Shown here piece after piece: positions 44,841 through 56,071 of a stretch of 64,000 nucleotides of DNA; position 1 is the stretch's first letter; every line of letters begins with the position of its first letter. The notes under the pieces were generated by a model. The model saw only the letters and a program-made list of their open reading frames with translations. It was not told the origin of the DNA and did no database searches. The DNA comes from Pleurodeles waltl (taxonomy: Eukaryota; Chordata; Amphibia; Caudata; Salamandridae), in assembly GCF_031143425.1 (NCBI RefSeq), contig NC_090444.1, positions 1,346,026,323 to 1,346,090,322 on the forward strand, given 5' to 3'. The position numbers and the translations under genes were made by a program.

Positions 44841-45345
44841 AATGGATACCCAAGCAATACTACCCCAGAGTTGGGTCTGCGAACTAAGATCACACCGGAA
44901 AGTCCTGCAGGACTGAACAGGTAAAGCGCCCGTCTCTAAGGACCTGACTGTCCAGGCAGTAGTGTTTGGTAAATGTGTACAGGGATGCCCACGTTGCTGC
45001 CTCACAGATGTCCAGGACTGGAACTCCACATACTAACTCTGTGGTTGCATCTTTAGTAAGGAGGAAACATATGATTTAGGCCTTTAAGGAACCTATTTAC
45101 AATAGGGGATTTAAACAAAGAAGGCTGACGAGGCAGCCGTAAGAAAGCAAAGATTGCAGACAAATAACCTTTGAGAGTGCCCAAAGCAGAGCCCTACTGG
45201 GCCAATGAAAGAATAAACAATAGAACGTCACAGACAAGGGCAGAGAGGGGGGTCAACAAATTTGGCTGTGTACCATGACACAAATTTCTTGCAACAGCAG
45301 GCACATAACCTATTGGTGGAGGGACGCCTGACTGCCAATATAACA
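44832..45345 (-). pseudogene. DIRS tyrosine recombinase remnant
   Basis: At its right edge the minus strand reads ILAVRRPSTNRLCACC and KKFVSWYTAK, fitting the N-terminal start of DIRS recombinases (a RxxST...Y/L pattern). Further left it reads DICEAATWASLYTFTKHYCL, fitting the C-terminal segment that carries the catalytic Tyr. The middle, including the Arg and His-x-x-Arg motifs, is missing: only ~200 bp lie between where ~600 would be expected. It is inactive by internal deletion. Confidence 0.65.
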
Positions 45346-46871
45346 TTACAGACTTCTAGTGGAAGGTCAAATGCTGTCAATTGCTGCCACTCAATCTCCA
45401 TGCAAGAAGGCGGAGACTGGACAGGTTCAGGTGGAGAACCCTCCCCTGCTGCTGCAACAGAAGATCCACCTGAAGGGGCAGTCTGATCGATGGCCATGCT
45501 CAATAACTTGGGATACCAGACACTTTGTGCCCAGTCTGGAGCCACAAGGATTACTTGCGCCTGGTCATTCTTGATCTTTTTGAGAACTCTGGGCACAAGT
45601 GGTATAAGCGGAAAGGCGTACAGGAGGCCTGAGTTACACTCGAGATGAAAAGCATTGATGAGCAAGTGCTGCCTTGGAAACTCCAACACACAAAACTGCT
45701 GACATTGTTCGTTCTCTGCAGAGGTGAACAGATCTAACCAAGGCTCTCCCCACTGCTGAAAGAGAACTTGCACCACCTTCAGATGGAGACACCATTCGTA
45801 TTTCACTAAGCATTGTCAGCTGAGTTTGTCTGCTGTTATGTTCAGAGAACCCGCCAGATGTTGAACCACCAGGGATATGCCCTGCTGTTTCCAACCATGT
45901 CCAGAGGTTCAGAGCCCCTCTTGACAAAGGGTCTGCAGCCCCACCCTGCTTATTACAGTACCAAATGGCAGAGGTTTTGTCCATGAACACTTGCACTACC
46001 TTCCCTTTGAGAAAGTGAAGAAATGCTTTCAGTGCTAGACTGATCTCCCGAAGCTCCAACAGGTTGATGTGGAGGCCGGACTCCGCCGGAGATCAGATGC
46101 CTATGATCTCTGGCTCTCCCGGGTGGCAGACCCGTCCAATGAGTCAGATCTGGTTGGGGAAGGGAGAGGGACCAATTGCGGTTCGTTAGACACCACTGCA
46201 GATCTTGCGCAGTTCCCTCCGAGATCTAGACCCTGTTGGAGAGATTCCCCTGATGCTGCGCCCACTGGAACTTCAGGTCCCACTGCAGAGCCCGCATATG
46301 CCAGCTGGCATGTGTCATCAGCAAGATGCAGGAGGTCATGAGCAGCCTCTGAGTCATTCTCACCGAATTCCAGGATAAAGGCTGAAACATCGGTATTATA
46401 GCCTGAACATTCTGGACTCGCCACTCTGGATGATAAGTCTGAAACTGCACTGTGTCCAGAACAGCTCAGATGAAAGGAAGCATCTGAGAGGGAGTCAAGT
46501 GTGACTTCCGCTCATTATTAGTGAGCCCCAGTGAATACTGGAGTTCTGCCATAGTCTACAGGTAGGAGGCAACAGCCTGGGGTGAGCCTGCCTTCAACAG
46601 CAAGTCGTCAAGATTGGGAAAGACTGAAACCCTTGATCTGCACAGATGATCTGCAACTGTCGCTACAACATTTGTGAACACCCGAGGGGTGCTGGTAAGG
46701 CCAAAGGGAAGCATAGAGAACTGACATTGCTCGTGGCCTGCTGTGAACCACAAGTAACGTCTGTGGGTAGGCAGGACAGGAATGTGGAAGTAAGCATCCT
46801 GCAAGTCCAACGCTACATCCAGTCTCCTGGGTCCAGGGCAGAAAGAACCTAAGGCAGAGTGAGCTTTTGAA
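45346..46871 (-). pseudogene. DIRS RT (3' part), RNase H and linker
   Basis: Just left of the nested chromovirus the minus strand reads MDLQDAYFHIPVLPTHRRYL and QFSMLPFGLTSTPRVFTN, then the catalytic box NLDDLLLK, as in DIRS RT. RNase H follows: LREISLALKAFLHFLKGK and VQVFMDKTSAIWYCNKQGG. A linker (QQWGEPWLDLFTSAEN, ILVAPDWAQSVWYPKLL) leads to the recombinase. The frame changes several times (near 46610, 46450 and 45830). Confidence 0.85.
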
Positions 46872-46876
46872 CTTCT

Positions 46877-47617
46877 TGTCGCGCCGCGTGGTGCGGCGCG
46901 AGCCGAACATTCGGCTCTGGCCTCACAGCGCGTCTACAGGACGCGGCGCCACCCTAGCCTATTATGTACCTTACGAGGCACCACATTTGGCATGGGGCCT
47001 CGCTCTGCTTTTGTGCTCCACATTTCTCGTGCCCCCTGAATCCTCTTATCTGTTCTCTTTCCTTCTTTTTCTTTTCTTCTTTTCTTGGGCCATTGGTTGT
47101 ACCTTCCTTTATGTTTTTTCCCCCTTCCCATGTTATCTTTTTCTTCCCAGCATTCCTTGTTCCCTATTCTCTATGGTTCCTACTCTATTCTGTTCTATGT
47201 ACTCTTCCCTATCTAAGATGGTGTCCTTTTACTTCCTGTTGGTATTTAAGGGATGTGTTTTCTTCCTTTCCTTGCGCTGCAACACTTTCTGTTCTGATAG
47301 TGTCTTCGCTCCTGATTTTTTGCCTTTTGGTTCTGGATCTCGTCAATTCTGTGTTACCTGCATTTTGTTTCTGTTGATTCCTGTTCTTTGTTCTTGTTTC
47401 AGGAATCTTTCTGTTTGGAGGTTTTTTCCCCTTTTAAGGTTTTTTTTCCCCCTCTGGCGCTATTTCTGAAGGGCACGGTCTTTTCTTGGCGTTTCCATTG
47501 CCTACAGCACCGTGGCTACCAGAAAGAGTTGCCCCTTTCTGGGCCAAAGCCGAACACTCAAGACCCACGCCACTCGATCTGCGAATTCCAGGCGTAAGAC
47601 GCACGTGAGTCGTGACA
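46877..47617 (+). repeat. 5' LTR of E2
   Basis: 741 bp, TGTCGCGCCGCG to GTCGTGACA. It lacks 17 bp (tcatttcctgtttcttg) that the 3' LTR has. The first ~100 bp is CpG-rich and contains cgcgccgcgtggtgcggcgcg, a near-palindrome. Long pyrimidine tracts follow. Confidence 0.95.
47243..47280 (+). promoter_or_regulatory. E2 TATA-like box and presumed transcription start
   Basis: TATTTAAG (47243-47250) followed 31 nt after its first base by GCGCTGCAAC (47274 onward). Same spacing as in E1. Confidence 0.7.
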
Positions 47618-47630
47618 GATAGCAGCGCCA
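47618..47630 (+). promoter_or_regulatory. E2 primer-binding site, self-priming type
   Basis: After the LTR the sequence reads GATA then GCAGCGCC. GCAGCGC (47622-47628) is the complement of GCGCTGC at 47274-47280. E1 has TTGCAACGC / GCGTTGCAA at the same places, so both halves changed together. Confidence 0.65.
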
Positions 47631-47655
47631 AACCATCCAGACATCCTCTAATACC

Positions 47656-48573
47656 ATGGATGATACAGTGGCGGCTGCTGCAGATCCTGATCAATCTCTT
47701 CTGACAACAATTCAGCAACAAGCTCAGGAATTGCAACAACTACGCAACGAGAATGCTGCGTTACGACAGGCTTTGGCTTTCCGCAGTGGCGATGTTCTGA
47801 CTATCTCCGCTTCTACTCCTCGTTTCTCCGGTGAACCAACTAAACTACGTGAGTTCCTTGATGCACTAACGGTGTATTTCGCCTTCCGACCTACCCAATT
47901 CTCCCACGACAGGACAAAGGTGGGATATCTTATCAGTGCGTTATCCGGTCCTGCCTTGGCCTGGGCAACCCCGATGGTATCATCCAACGATCCGGTATTG
48001 TCGGACTATTCCGCTTTCGTGAATCGCTTCAAACAAATGTTTAGTCGTCCAGGGTTGGAGGCCTCTGCAGAAGAAGCCTTATGTGACATCCAACAAGGCT
48101 CACAAGATGTCCTTCAGTATATTACACGTTTTCGTCAGCTAGCGGCAGAGACCACCTGGGTGGAACGTACTCTGGTGACTTTGTTTCGTAGAGGACTTAA
48201 AGAAGAAATTAAAGATGAATTAGTACATTCCACCAGAGTTGAAGATCTTCGTGGCCTGATGGATCAAGCCCTTTCCATCGAGTACCGTCTTCAAGAACGA
48301 AGATTGGAGAAGAGAAGGAGTAGAGGGTCTTCCCAGCCAAGCACTTCACGGGTTTATCTGCATCGTTCTGAGGAACCTCGCCCTCCTGCTAGAGACATAG
48401 AGGGGGAACCCATGCAAGTGGATACTACTCGAGGCCCACTCTCCGCTAGCGAGCGGGAAGACAGACGTAAGAAAGGATTGTGCCTGTACTGTGGTTCTGC
48501 TGGTCACATGCTTCGTACCTGCCCTGTACGTCCACCTAGGCCATCGGGAAACGCCACTTCCCGTCCTCAGTAA
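47656..48573 (+). CDS. gag: E2 Gag
   Basis: 305 codons, intact. The ATG is 38 nt after the LTR, as in E1. N-terminal coiled coil (IQQQAQELQQLRNENAALRQA), capsid with TPRFSGEPTKLREFLDALTV and LSGPALAWATPMV, a basic region, and the zinc knuckle CLYCGSAGHMLRTC (residues ~276-289). It forms the particle that packages element RNA. Confidence 0.95.
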   Translation: MDDTVAAAADPDQSLLTTIQQQAQELQQLRNENAALRQALAFRSGDVLTISASTPRFSGEPTKLREFLDALTVYFAFRPTQFSHDRTKVGYLISALSGPALAWATPMVSSNDPVLSDYSAFVNRFKQMFSRPGLEASAEEALCDIQQGSQDVLQYITRFRQLAAETTWVERTLVTLFRRGLKEEIKDELVHSTRVEDLRGLMDQALSIEYRLQERRLEKRRSRGSSQPSTSRVYLHRSEEPRPPARDIEGEPMQVDTTRGPLSASEREDRRKKGLCLYCGSAGHMLRTCPVRPPRPSGNATSRPQ

Positions 48574-51500
48574 GAAGGGAGGGGACAGGATCATCGGCTA
48601 TACCTTCCATCAGTTCATTTAATAACAATACGACATCCTTGTTCATGTTACCTGTCATGTTACAACTACCTGACGGCCGTCAAGAAAAGACTATGGCATT
48701 ACTAGATTGTGGTGCTAGTGGTATTTACATGGATAAGACTTGGGCCACTACTCAACAAATTCCAACACAACCCAAAGAAATTCCCGAACAAGTGCACACA
48801 GTGGATGGATCCTTGATATCCTCTGGTCCAGTCTATACTACTACCCTGATGTTAAGTTTACAGTTTGGTAACCATCAAGAACACATCTCCTTTGATCTCA
48901 TATCATCCCCCAACCATACCATAATTCTCGGAATTCCGTGGTTTATAAGACATAATCCGTATGTGAATTGGATAACCCGGACTATTTCCTTGTCTTCACG
49001 GTTTTGTTGTGAGAACTGTTTTGCTTCCGACAAATATTGGTCACCGAAAAGATTAACACCTACTGAAGGTACTACCGGATATTCCATTAAAACTGTCCAA
49101 GGAGTCCCTGAACACTATTTAGAGTTTCAAGATGTGTTCCAAAAACCTTCCAGACCTGTGTTACCTCCACATCGAGACTACGATTGTGCTATTCCCTTGG
49201 AACCTGGAACTGTTGTTTCCTTTGGGAGGATGTATTCCCTCACGGAACCCGAAAAGGAAGTTCTAAAAGAGTATCTGGAAGTAAATTTACAGAGTGGTCT
49301 TATTGTTCCATCGTCTTCTCCGGCAGGGGCTCCTCTCTTTTTTGTACCCAAGAAGACAAAGGATCTTCGTCCTTGCCTGGATTTTCGAGGCCTGAATAAG
49401 ATAACTGTAAAGGATCGTTATCCTTTGCCTCTCATCAAGGATATTCTAGAAGCAGTCAGAGGGGCTCAACGTTTTACCAAACTGGATCTACGGGGAGCCT
49501 ACCACCTTTTACGTATTAAAGAAGGAGACGAGTGGAAAACAGCTTTTAGGACCCCATTTGGTCACTTTGAGTACAAAGTTATGCCTTTTGGTCTCACGAA
49601 TGCCCCCGCAATCTTCCAAAGATTTATGGACTCAGTGTTTTCTGACCTTTTGAACCAGACAGTTGTAATCTACTTAGACAATATTCTTATTTATTCTAGA
49701 CGTCCCGAACTCCATTCTTCCCATGTGAAACAAGTCCTTCAAAGACTCCGGGCACATCAACTATCTTGTAAACCAGAAAAGTGTGAGTTCGACAAGACAG
49801 AAGTCAAATATCTGGGTTATCATTTAAGTCCCACCGGCATATCTATGGACCAAGAAAAAGTACAAGCCATTCTAGATTGGCCTTCTCCTTCTTCTATTAA
49901 AGAAACACAATGTTTTCTAGGACTAGCAAACTTTTATCGCCAGTTCATCTTAGACTTTGCGAAACAGACCAGCCACATAACTCACACTTTAAAGAAGGAA
50001 AATTTAATGAAAGGGTTTGTCTGGACTAAGGCGGCTGAAACAGCTTTTCAAGATTTAAAGAAGGCTTTCACTCAAGCCCCCATCTTAAGACACCTAGATA
50101 CCAACAATCAATTTATTGTAGTTACCGATGCTTCCGAAAGAGCCATCGGAGCTGTCTTACTCCAACAACAAGAAGATGATGGTCTTGAACATCCTCTCTT
50201 CTATTTGTCCCATATACTCTCTACATCAGAACAACATTACTCAGTACTTGAAAGTGAATTATTAGCTCTGAAAACAGCCTGCCTAGAATGGAGACAGTTT
50301 TTGATGGGTTCCAAGGAGCCTTTTGAGGTGAGAACAGACCACCGTAATCTACAATGTTCACATAATTTTGTATGCCAGAATAGTCGCCAGGCTCGTTGGG
50401 CCTTTTTCTTCAGTCAGTATGATTTTTACATCACCTATATTCCTGGATCCCAAAACATTCTGGCTGATGCTCTGTCTCGCCGTTATCCAGATTGTACTCC
50501 TTCCCCATCTCAGTATCTACTTGGACCTAGTAAAATCATTGGAGTAGCTCAGTCTTTCTTGGAGGAGGTACAACTGGAATACTCCAACCTGTCTGAGCGC
50601 GAAGTAGAGAAGCTAAGACCCTTTTTATGTAAAAAACAAGGATATTATTATTATCAGAATCTGTTATTCCTCCCTACTAACAGAATTAGAGAAAAGACAT
50701 TACAAATATGCCATGATTCGCCGGTTGCTGGTCATAGAGGCATCAAGGCCACACAAGAACTTCTTTCGCGATTTTTCTGGTGGCCTACCTGGAAGCCGGA
50801 TGTTGAAAGATACGTTCAGGCTTGTCCCATATGTGCTCAAGTCAAGATTCCCCGTACCAGACCTGCAGGATTACTACAGCCTTTACCTGTTCTACCAGCT
50901 CCATGGAACACTATTTCTACTGATTTCATGTGTTCGCTCCCACCATCAGCAGGAAACCGGGTTATCATGGTCACTGTTGATTCCTTTACTAAGATGGCTC
51001 GCTTCACTGCCCTGAAAAGGCTACCTACATCCCAAGAACTAAGCCAGATATTTATCGACCATATTTTCCGTCTCCATGGACTTCCACATACCATTGTATC
51101 TGACAGAGGACCTCAGAACATTTCCCGGTTTTGGAAATATTTTTGTAGGACACTAAATATCAATATAGCACTGTCATCGGGTTTCCATCCTCAGACCAAT
51201 GGACAGACCGAGCGTCTGAACCAAGGATTAGAGCAATACCTTCGCTGTTTTTGTAATTCTACCCAAAGCAACTGGAACACTTATCTCCCTATTGCTGAAT
51301 TTTCCTACAATAATACTGTCCATAGTGCCTCCAAGGTCACTCCTTTTTTCTGTTCTTATGGCTATTATCCTACCTCTTTTCCTACTTCTCCTCAGTCTAT
51401 CTCTCCTCTGCCCACGATTACTTCCCTTTCAAAACGACTTCTACAAATCCATAGACTAATTCGATCCAATTTGTTAAACACCAAGAGATATATGAAGAAA

Positions 51501-51878
51501 ATAGCAGACAAGAAACGTAGGACCACTCCAGACTATCGCCTTCAAGATAAAGTCTGGCTTTCATCCAAATTCTTGCCCTCACGCCTTTCTCAGAATAAGT
51601 TCACACCTCGCTACTACGGGCCTTTCCGTATTCTTCAGTTGATTAATCCTGTCACTGTCCGTCTTCACTTGCCTCATACATGGAAGATTCATCCAGTCTT
51701 TCATGTTTCCCAGCTCAAACCTTATATACCTGACCCTTACTCTCGTCAGTTTCCTTGTCCTCCTCCTGTGTTAGTGGATGATGTACCTGAATATGAGGTA
51801 CAAGAAATTTGTGACTCTCGTCTTTTTCACAAACGTCTTCAGTATCTGATTCATTGGAAGGGTTATCCTCTCAGTTAA
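48574..51878 (+). pseudogene. pol: E2 Pol: protease, RT (YLDN), RNase H, integrase, cut chromodomain
   Basis: A long open frame of ~1080 codons from the first Met at 48639. The true start is probably further left by frameshift from gag, which is in another frame. In order: protease-like MALLDCGASGIYMDKTWA; RT with [30 protein letters not shown] and [18 protein letters not shown]; RNase H (FIVVTDASERAIGAVLL, LALKTACLEWRQFL, SQNILADALSRRYP); integrase zinc finger (SPVAGHRG, CPICAQ); and core STDFMCSLP, VSDRGPQN, NGQTERLNQ. The catalytic box is YLDNILIYS (49671 onward; Asn codon 49680-49682), so the RT should be dead. A stop at 51876-51878 cuts the chromodomain after WKGYPLS. Confidence 0.95.
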
Positions 51879-51965
51879 TGCTCTTGGGAAGATGCATCTT
51901 CTGTTCACGCACCTCTTCTGATTCAACGTTTTCACTGTTTATTCCCCCTCAAACCTGGACCTTCG

Positions 51966-51976
51966 GGAGGGGGACC
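51966..51976 (+). promoter_or_regulatory. Polypurine tract of E2
   Basis: Purine run gggaggggga just before the 3' LTR at 51980. E1 has the equivalent (sense ggggaggggg) before its 3' LTR. Confidence 0.75.
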
Positions 51977-51979
51977 TAC

Positions 51980-52737
51980 TGTCGCGTCCCGTGGTGCGGC
52001 GCGAGCCGAACATTCGGCTCGGGACGCACAGCGCGTCTACAGGACGCAGCGCCCCCCTAGCCTATTATGTACCTTACGAGGCCCCAGATTTGACATGGGG
52101 CCTCGCTCTGCTTTTGTGCTCCCCATTTCTCGTGCCCCCTGAATCCTCTTACCTGTTCTCTTTCCTTCTTTTTCTTTTCTTCTTTTCTTGGGCCATTGGT
52201 TGTACCTTCCTTTATGTTTTTTCCCCCTTCCCATGTTACCTTTTTCTTCCCAGCATTTCTTGTTCCCTATTCTCTATGGTTCCTACTCTATTCTGTTCTA
52301 TGTACTCTTCCCTATCTAAGATGGTGTCCTTTTACTTCCTGTTGGTCATTTCCTGTTTCTTGGTATTTAAGGGATGTGTTTTCTTCCTTTCCTTGCACTG
52401 CAACACTTTCTGTTCTGATAGTGTCTTGGCTCCTGATTCTTTGCCTTTTGGTTCTGGATCTCGTCAATTCTGTGTTACCTGCATTTTGTTTCTGTTGATT
52501 CCTGTTCTTTGTTCTTGTTTCAGGAATCTTTCTGTTTGGAGGTTTTTTCCCCTTTTTAGGTTTTTTTTTCCCTCTGGCGCTATTTCTGAAGGGCACGGTC
52601 TGTTCTTGGCGTTTCCATTGCCTACAGCACTGTGGCTACCAGAAAGAGTCGCCCCTTTCTGGGCCAAAGCCGAACACTCAAGACCCACGCCACTCGATCT
52701 GCGGATTCCAGGCGTAAGCAGCACGTGAGTCGTGACA
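51980..52737 (+). repeat. 3' LTR of E2
   Basis: 758 bp, TGTCGCGTCCCG to GTCGTGACA. In this copy the presumed start motif is GCACTGC instead of GCGCTGC, a likely CpG decay. Without the chromodomain stop, the pol frame would continue into this LTR, as in E1. Confidence 0.95.
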
Positions 52738-52742
52738 CTTCT

Positions 52743-53100
52743 CCTTCTTGAGGAAGAGATTGAGTGACCAAAGGTCAAGGATAGGGTGAAGGCCCTCGTC
52801 CTTTTTGGGCACCAGAAAGTAGCGAGAATAACAATCACAATCTACTTCTGGCAAAGGGACACTTTCTATGGCTCCCTTGGCCAAAAGATCTGCAACCTCC
52901 TCGCAGAGAAGTGCCCACTGATCCTCTGTCATCTGATCATACTGTAGAATGGTGGCATGGATGGAGAGGTAGTTTTGAAGGGGAAGGAGTAGCCATTTCG
53001 GACTATCTGCAAAAGCCGCCTATCTGACGTGATGGACTGCCAGTGGAGCAGGTGATGGCGACTGGTCCCTGGTGGGAAAGCGTAAGACAAGGAAGGTTTG
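52743..53100 (-). pseudogene. DIRS RT, 5' part
   Basis: The minus strand reads HWQSITSDRRLLQIVRNGYS, the usual start of DIRS reverse transcriptase. A stop lies near 52931. Then MTEDQWALLCEEVADLL and FLVPKKDEGLHPILDLWSLN follow, as RT fingers. The domain is cut at 52742 by E2 and continues at 46871 leftward. Confidence 0.85.
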
Positions 53101-54880
53101 GAAGCAGCTGTAGAGTGGGGCAGAGGACTGGCCAGATCACTGGCTCCTTGAGCCACGAGGATGGTGGATCCCACGTCCCCTGCCACCGAAAGGCTGGGCA
53201 GCATACGTGGCACAGTGGATGGAGGGGAACAGACATGGCTGGATGCCCCTTCCATAGCCATGAAAGGAGAGTAAGGCTGACTGAGGATGATGAGGGGTTG
53301 CTGCGTGGCCCAAGGACCTGGCCGTAGCACGAGAATCCATGAAGCAATAGAGCTCCGAGTCTGCCTTCTCTTGTATGAGACGGATGCCATCAAAGGGCAT
53401 GTCCAACAGATTGGCTTGGACATTCCCCGAAAAGCCATACGTCCTCAACCAGATGTGGGGCCTAAGGGCCATTGTTGAAGCAACCCTCTGCCCAGTGAGT
53501 TGGTTGGGTCCAGTCCACATCTGGTCTTGAACTTTGCTGCACATCCCACAGTGTTTGGGAGTAATGGCTTAAAGGGCACACGGTGTTCATGGAGCACAAT
53601 GCCAGGCTGAAGGAAGAAAACATTTTCTTCCAAAGTTGGTTCAGCCTCTTGGATTCCCTATCCAGAGGTGCGGAAGTGAATGCGTCCTGGGATGCTTAGG
53701 ATAGCAACCTCTCAGGAATGGGATGTTGCGTCAGGAACGCTGGGTCAGTTAGAGCAGATCGATAGCCACAGGCAATAGTCCTGCTCAAAGGAGGGCCTGT
53801 GATGGGTTTGGACCAGGCACCCAGCAGGACATTAGTAAGGGCTTCATTGAAGGGCAGTAAAGGTTCAGAGGATGCCCTAGGCTGAAGCATCTCTGTCCTG
53901 ACTGCCACCAAAGGCAGCTCGAAGCCCACGACCTTGATCACTCTTCACACCACCAGAGAATAGGACGCTCCCACTGTCCTAGGCATGGTAGGGGGAAAAA
54001 GCATGCCAGTGTCAGGGGAAGTGACAGACCCAGTGACTTCACCCAGGTCCATCCACCAGTCCAAAGGTTCCTTTAGCTGGTATTCTGAAGGGCTAGTGAT
54101 CCCTCCCATTCCTCCCGTACCCCAAACCATAAGAAAAAGGGTCAGGATCTGACATAGGGGGCAAGGCCCCTGTGAAGTCTGAAGTCGGTGTCCACTAGGG
54201 AGCAAAAGCGGTGTCGGGAGCATTAACATCGGAACCGGCATTGGGAAAGGTCGAGATGATATGACCGATGCTGGTTCGGATCCAGAAAGAAATCCATGGG
54301 TACCTCAAGGAGCTGAGGCCAAAGCTACCGGCGCAGAACCCGAGAAACGCCTTCTGACCCAGCGGGACCCAAAGGTGCTCCAGCAGGGTCCGACTGCCCT
54401 AAGATGAGGGGCATGGCCTCATAGAATTCTCTTAGTTGGGGAGGGGTCACTTCGGTTCGCAGAAACTTGGGGAGCCGCAAAGCCGAGGCAGACACAGGCT
54501 CCGAGGACAGAGGCCTAGAAGCTCCTTGTTCCTCATTTCGTCAGCTGACGGATGGGGTGAAGTTGAAGAACTTTTGATCTTCTTCTTATGCCTCATCCTA
54601 CCAGACCGCCCGAGGAATTAGAATGGGACAATGAAGAAGGGGGTCTCCGGGACCATTCTCAGGATCTTCCTCTCGACTAAGATAGAGAGCGAGGCAGAGC
54701 CAAGTGCTGGGCCGCCAGTATCTTTAGGGACTGCTCCCTTAAAGCTTTCGGATTCGTGGCCCAGCACTCAGAGCATGACTTCGGGTTGTGGTCCCGCTCC
54801 AAACACCACAGGCACACAAGGTGCTTGAACCTGGTCTTATGTGAAGACATCCTTGATGCACCAGGAGTTTCAACACTCAA
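53101..54880 (-). pseudogene. DIRS Gag-like region
   Basis: From 54880 leftward, HKTRFKHLVCLWCLERDHNP then KSCSECWATNPKALREQ gives two Cys-x2-Cys pairs, a zinc-binding signature of DIRS Gag. Further left are a LPLVAVRTEMLQPRAS segment and a LLPFNEALTNVLLGAWSKP segment, then TIACGYRSALTDPAFLTQHP. Stops and frame shifts separate the blocks. The first Met (54880) is plausible but not proven. Confidence 0.75.
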
Positions 54881-55117
54881 AAAGACTTCAACAAAAAGTC
54901 AAAAAAGATAAGTCAAAAAACAACTAAGGGGTAGCTCTTCTTCAGATCAGCGCTAGGCTGGCGCACAAAGAACTGACATCAGCGTCAAGACCTGCAACAT
55001 CATATCCAGTGTGCACGACACTGACGACAGACTCAGAGACGATCGACACCACCTAACGTCACGCAGGGGTACTCCTCAAGAAAAAGCTCCAGATCCACAC
55101 TGACACCTGGGTGAAAT

Positions 55118-55165
55118 TCTAAGGTAAGGAATCTCCAACTAGATGTCTTTATCAGATAAGAATTT
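55118..55165. repeat. DIRS right terminal repeat
   Basis: aaggtaaggaatctccaact, then agatgtctttatcagataag, matching the left end 44735-44775. A T-run follows. It sets the approximate right limit of the element. Confidence 0.7.
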
Positions 55166-55259
55166 TTTTTATTTAGTGGAAGACCGAAGGAGGGGATTAG
55201 AAGTCTAATCCAAAACAGCTAAAGATTTTAGAACACAACAGAGATGAAAGAAGGAAGTA

Positions 55260-56071
55260 ATAGAGCATCAAGTTCAAGGGAATTTACCAGCTTTAACATT
55301 AGGCTGTCAGCATAAAGGGAAATTGTGTATACACATTGTCCAGAGCTATATAGATCTGTTGTTCCAAGGGAAGAGTGTTTGTTAGCATGTTTTTGATGTC
55401 AGAGGAAAGAATGAGTTCTTTTTGGATGGAAAGGATCCTGTGATTCCTAGAGTGTATTGTATCTATGGACAGTATGCATATTTTAAGATACCGAAAGGAT
55501 GGCATGGTACGTGTTATCTAGCAATAGTATTTTCAGAGATCTATCATGTGGAACATCTTGAATATCCTGTGTGAAAGATAAAACCCAGAACTAGACAAGG
55601 AGCCAGTGCTACAGAACTAGTGCAAAATATCTCTGGTACATTGATTCCATCAGTAGGAGTGATTTTGAATGATCAGAAGATTAGAAATGATTCTACAATA
55701 GTGGATAAGCTAGCTACTAACACATCCAATTAATTGCTGTTGGTAAACTCAGAGATAGTAGTCATAAGATCAATGGTTCTACAAAATAGATTTGTTGCTG
55801 ACCAAAGAGGGTGGAGTCTGTTATCACTATTCCGGATAAGAGTAAGGACTTGGAGCAGTATATCTGGAATATTTCATGGTTGATGAAGGATTTGAAAGAA
55901 CTGGAAGCGACTGGTGAATGGGAAGCTGTTGGAGGCAGGTTTTCTATTACAGGCAGATGGTTTGAAAACTTGGGAAGTGGAGTATGCTTTGGGTTGAGAC
56001 CATTATTGATTCATGTCAATAGTGTTGATAGTTTTGTTGGTTTTTCATTGAATGAGGATTCAGAAAGGTAG
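55260..56071 (+). pseudogene. Endogenous retrovirus env remnant (mainly TM subunit)
   Basis: Three plus-strand frames give envelope-like pieces. A leucine/cysteine-containing block lies near 55275-55375. A segment with an LQNRF motif near 55785 is followed, after a frame change, by a GGVC-type motif (near 55810) typical of the retroviral transmembrane subunit. A helical ectodomain region (KDLEQYIWNIS, WFENLGSG) leads to a hydrophobic stretch ending near 56070. The Cys pair expected after GGVC seems lost and the frame is broken, so no functional envelope can be made. Gag and pol of this provirus are not seen to the left, where the DIRS ends. Confidence 0.55.

Larger units (their letters stand above)
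46872..52742 (+). mobile_element. Ty3 chromovirus E2 nested in DIRS, TSD cttct
   Basis: A complete insertion: cttct (46872-46876), 5' LTR (46877-47617), gag, pol, polypurine tract, 3' LTR (51980-52737), cttct (52738-52742). Removing it and one cttct restores the DIRS RT order. Lesions are few: the RT box reads YLDN, and a nonsense codon cuts pol at the chromodomain. The LTRs differ by about a dozen substitutions in the first ~165 bp, fewer later, and a 17-bp indel near 47246. It is therefore older than E1. Confidence 0.97.
44735..55165 (-). mobile_element. DIRS element (tyrosine-recombinase retrotransposon), minus strand
   Basis: Without the nested chromovirus (46877-52737) and one target-site copy, the element is ~4.6 kb. 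Read right to left it has a Gag-like region (54880-53101), RT (53100-52743 and then 46871 leftward), RNase H (about 46060-45830) and tyrosine recombinase remnants (45345-44832). Similar ~40-bp terminal repeats lie at both ends (44735-44775 and 55118-55160: ggtaaggaatct then ccaactagat). Such elements integrate with a recombinase instead of an integrase. Every coding block contains stops or frameshifts. Confidence 0.85.

Noticed and set aside
51991..52728. 245-codon ORF in the E2 3' LTR
   Set aside because: A nearly identical ORF is in the 5' LTR; it is translated T-rich LTR with no domain.
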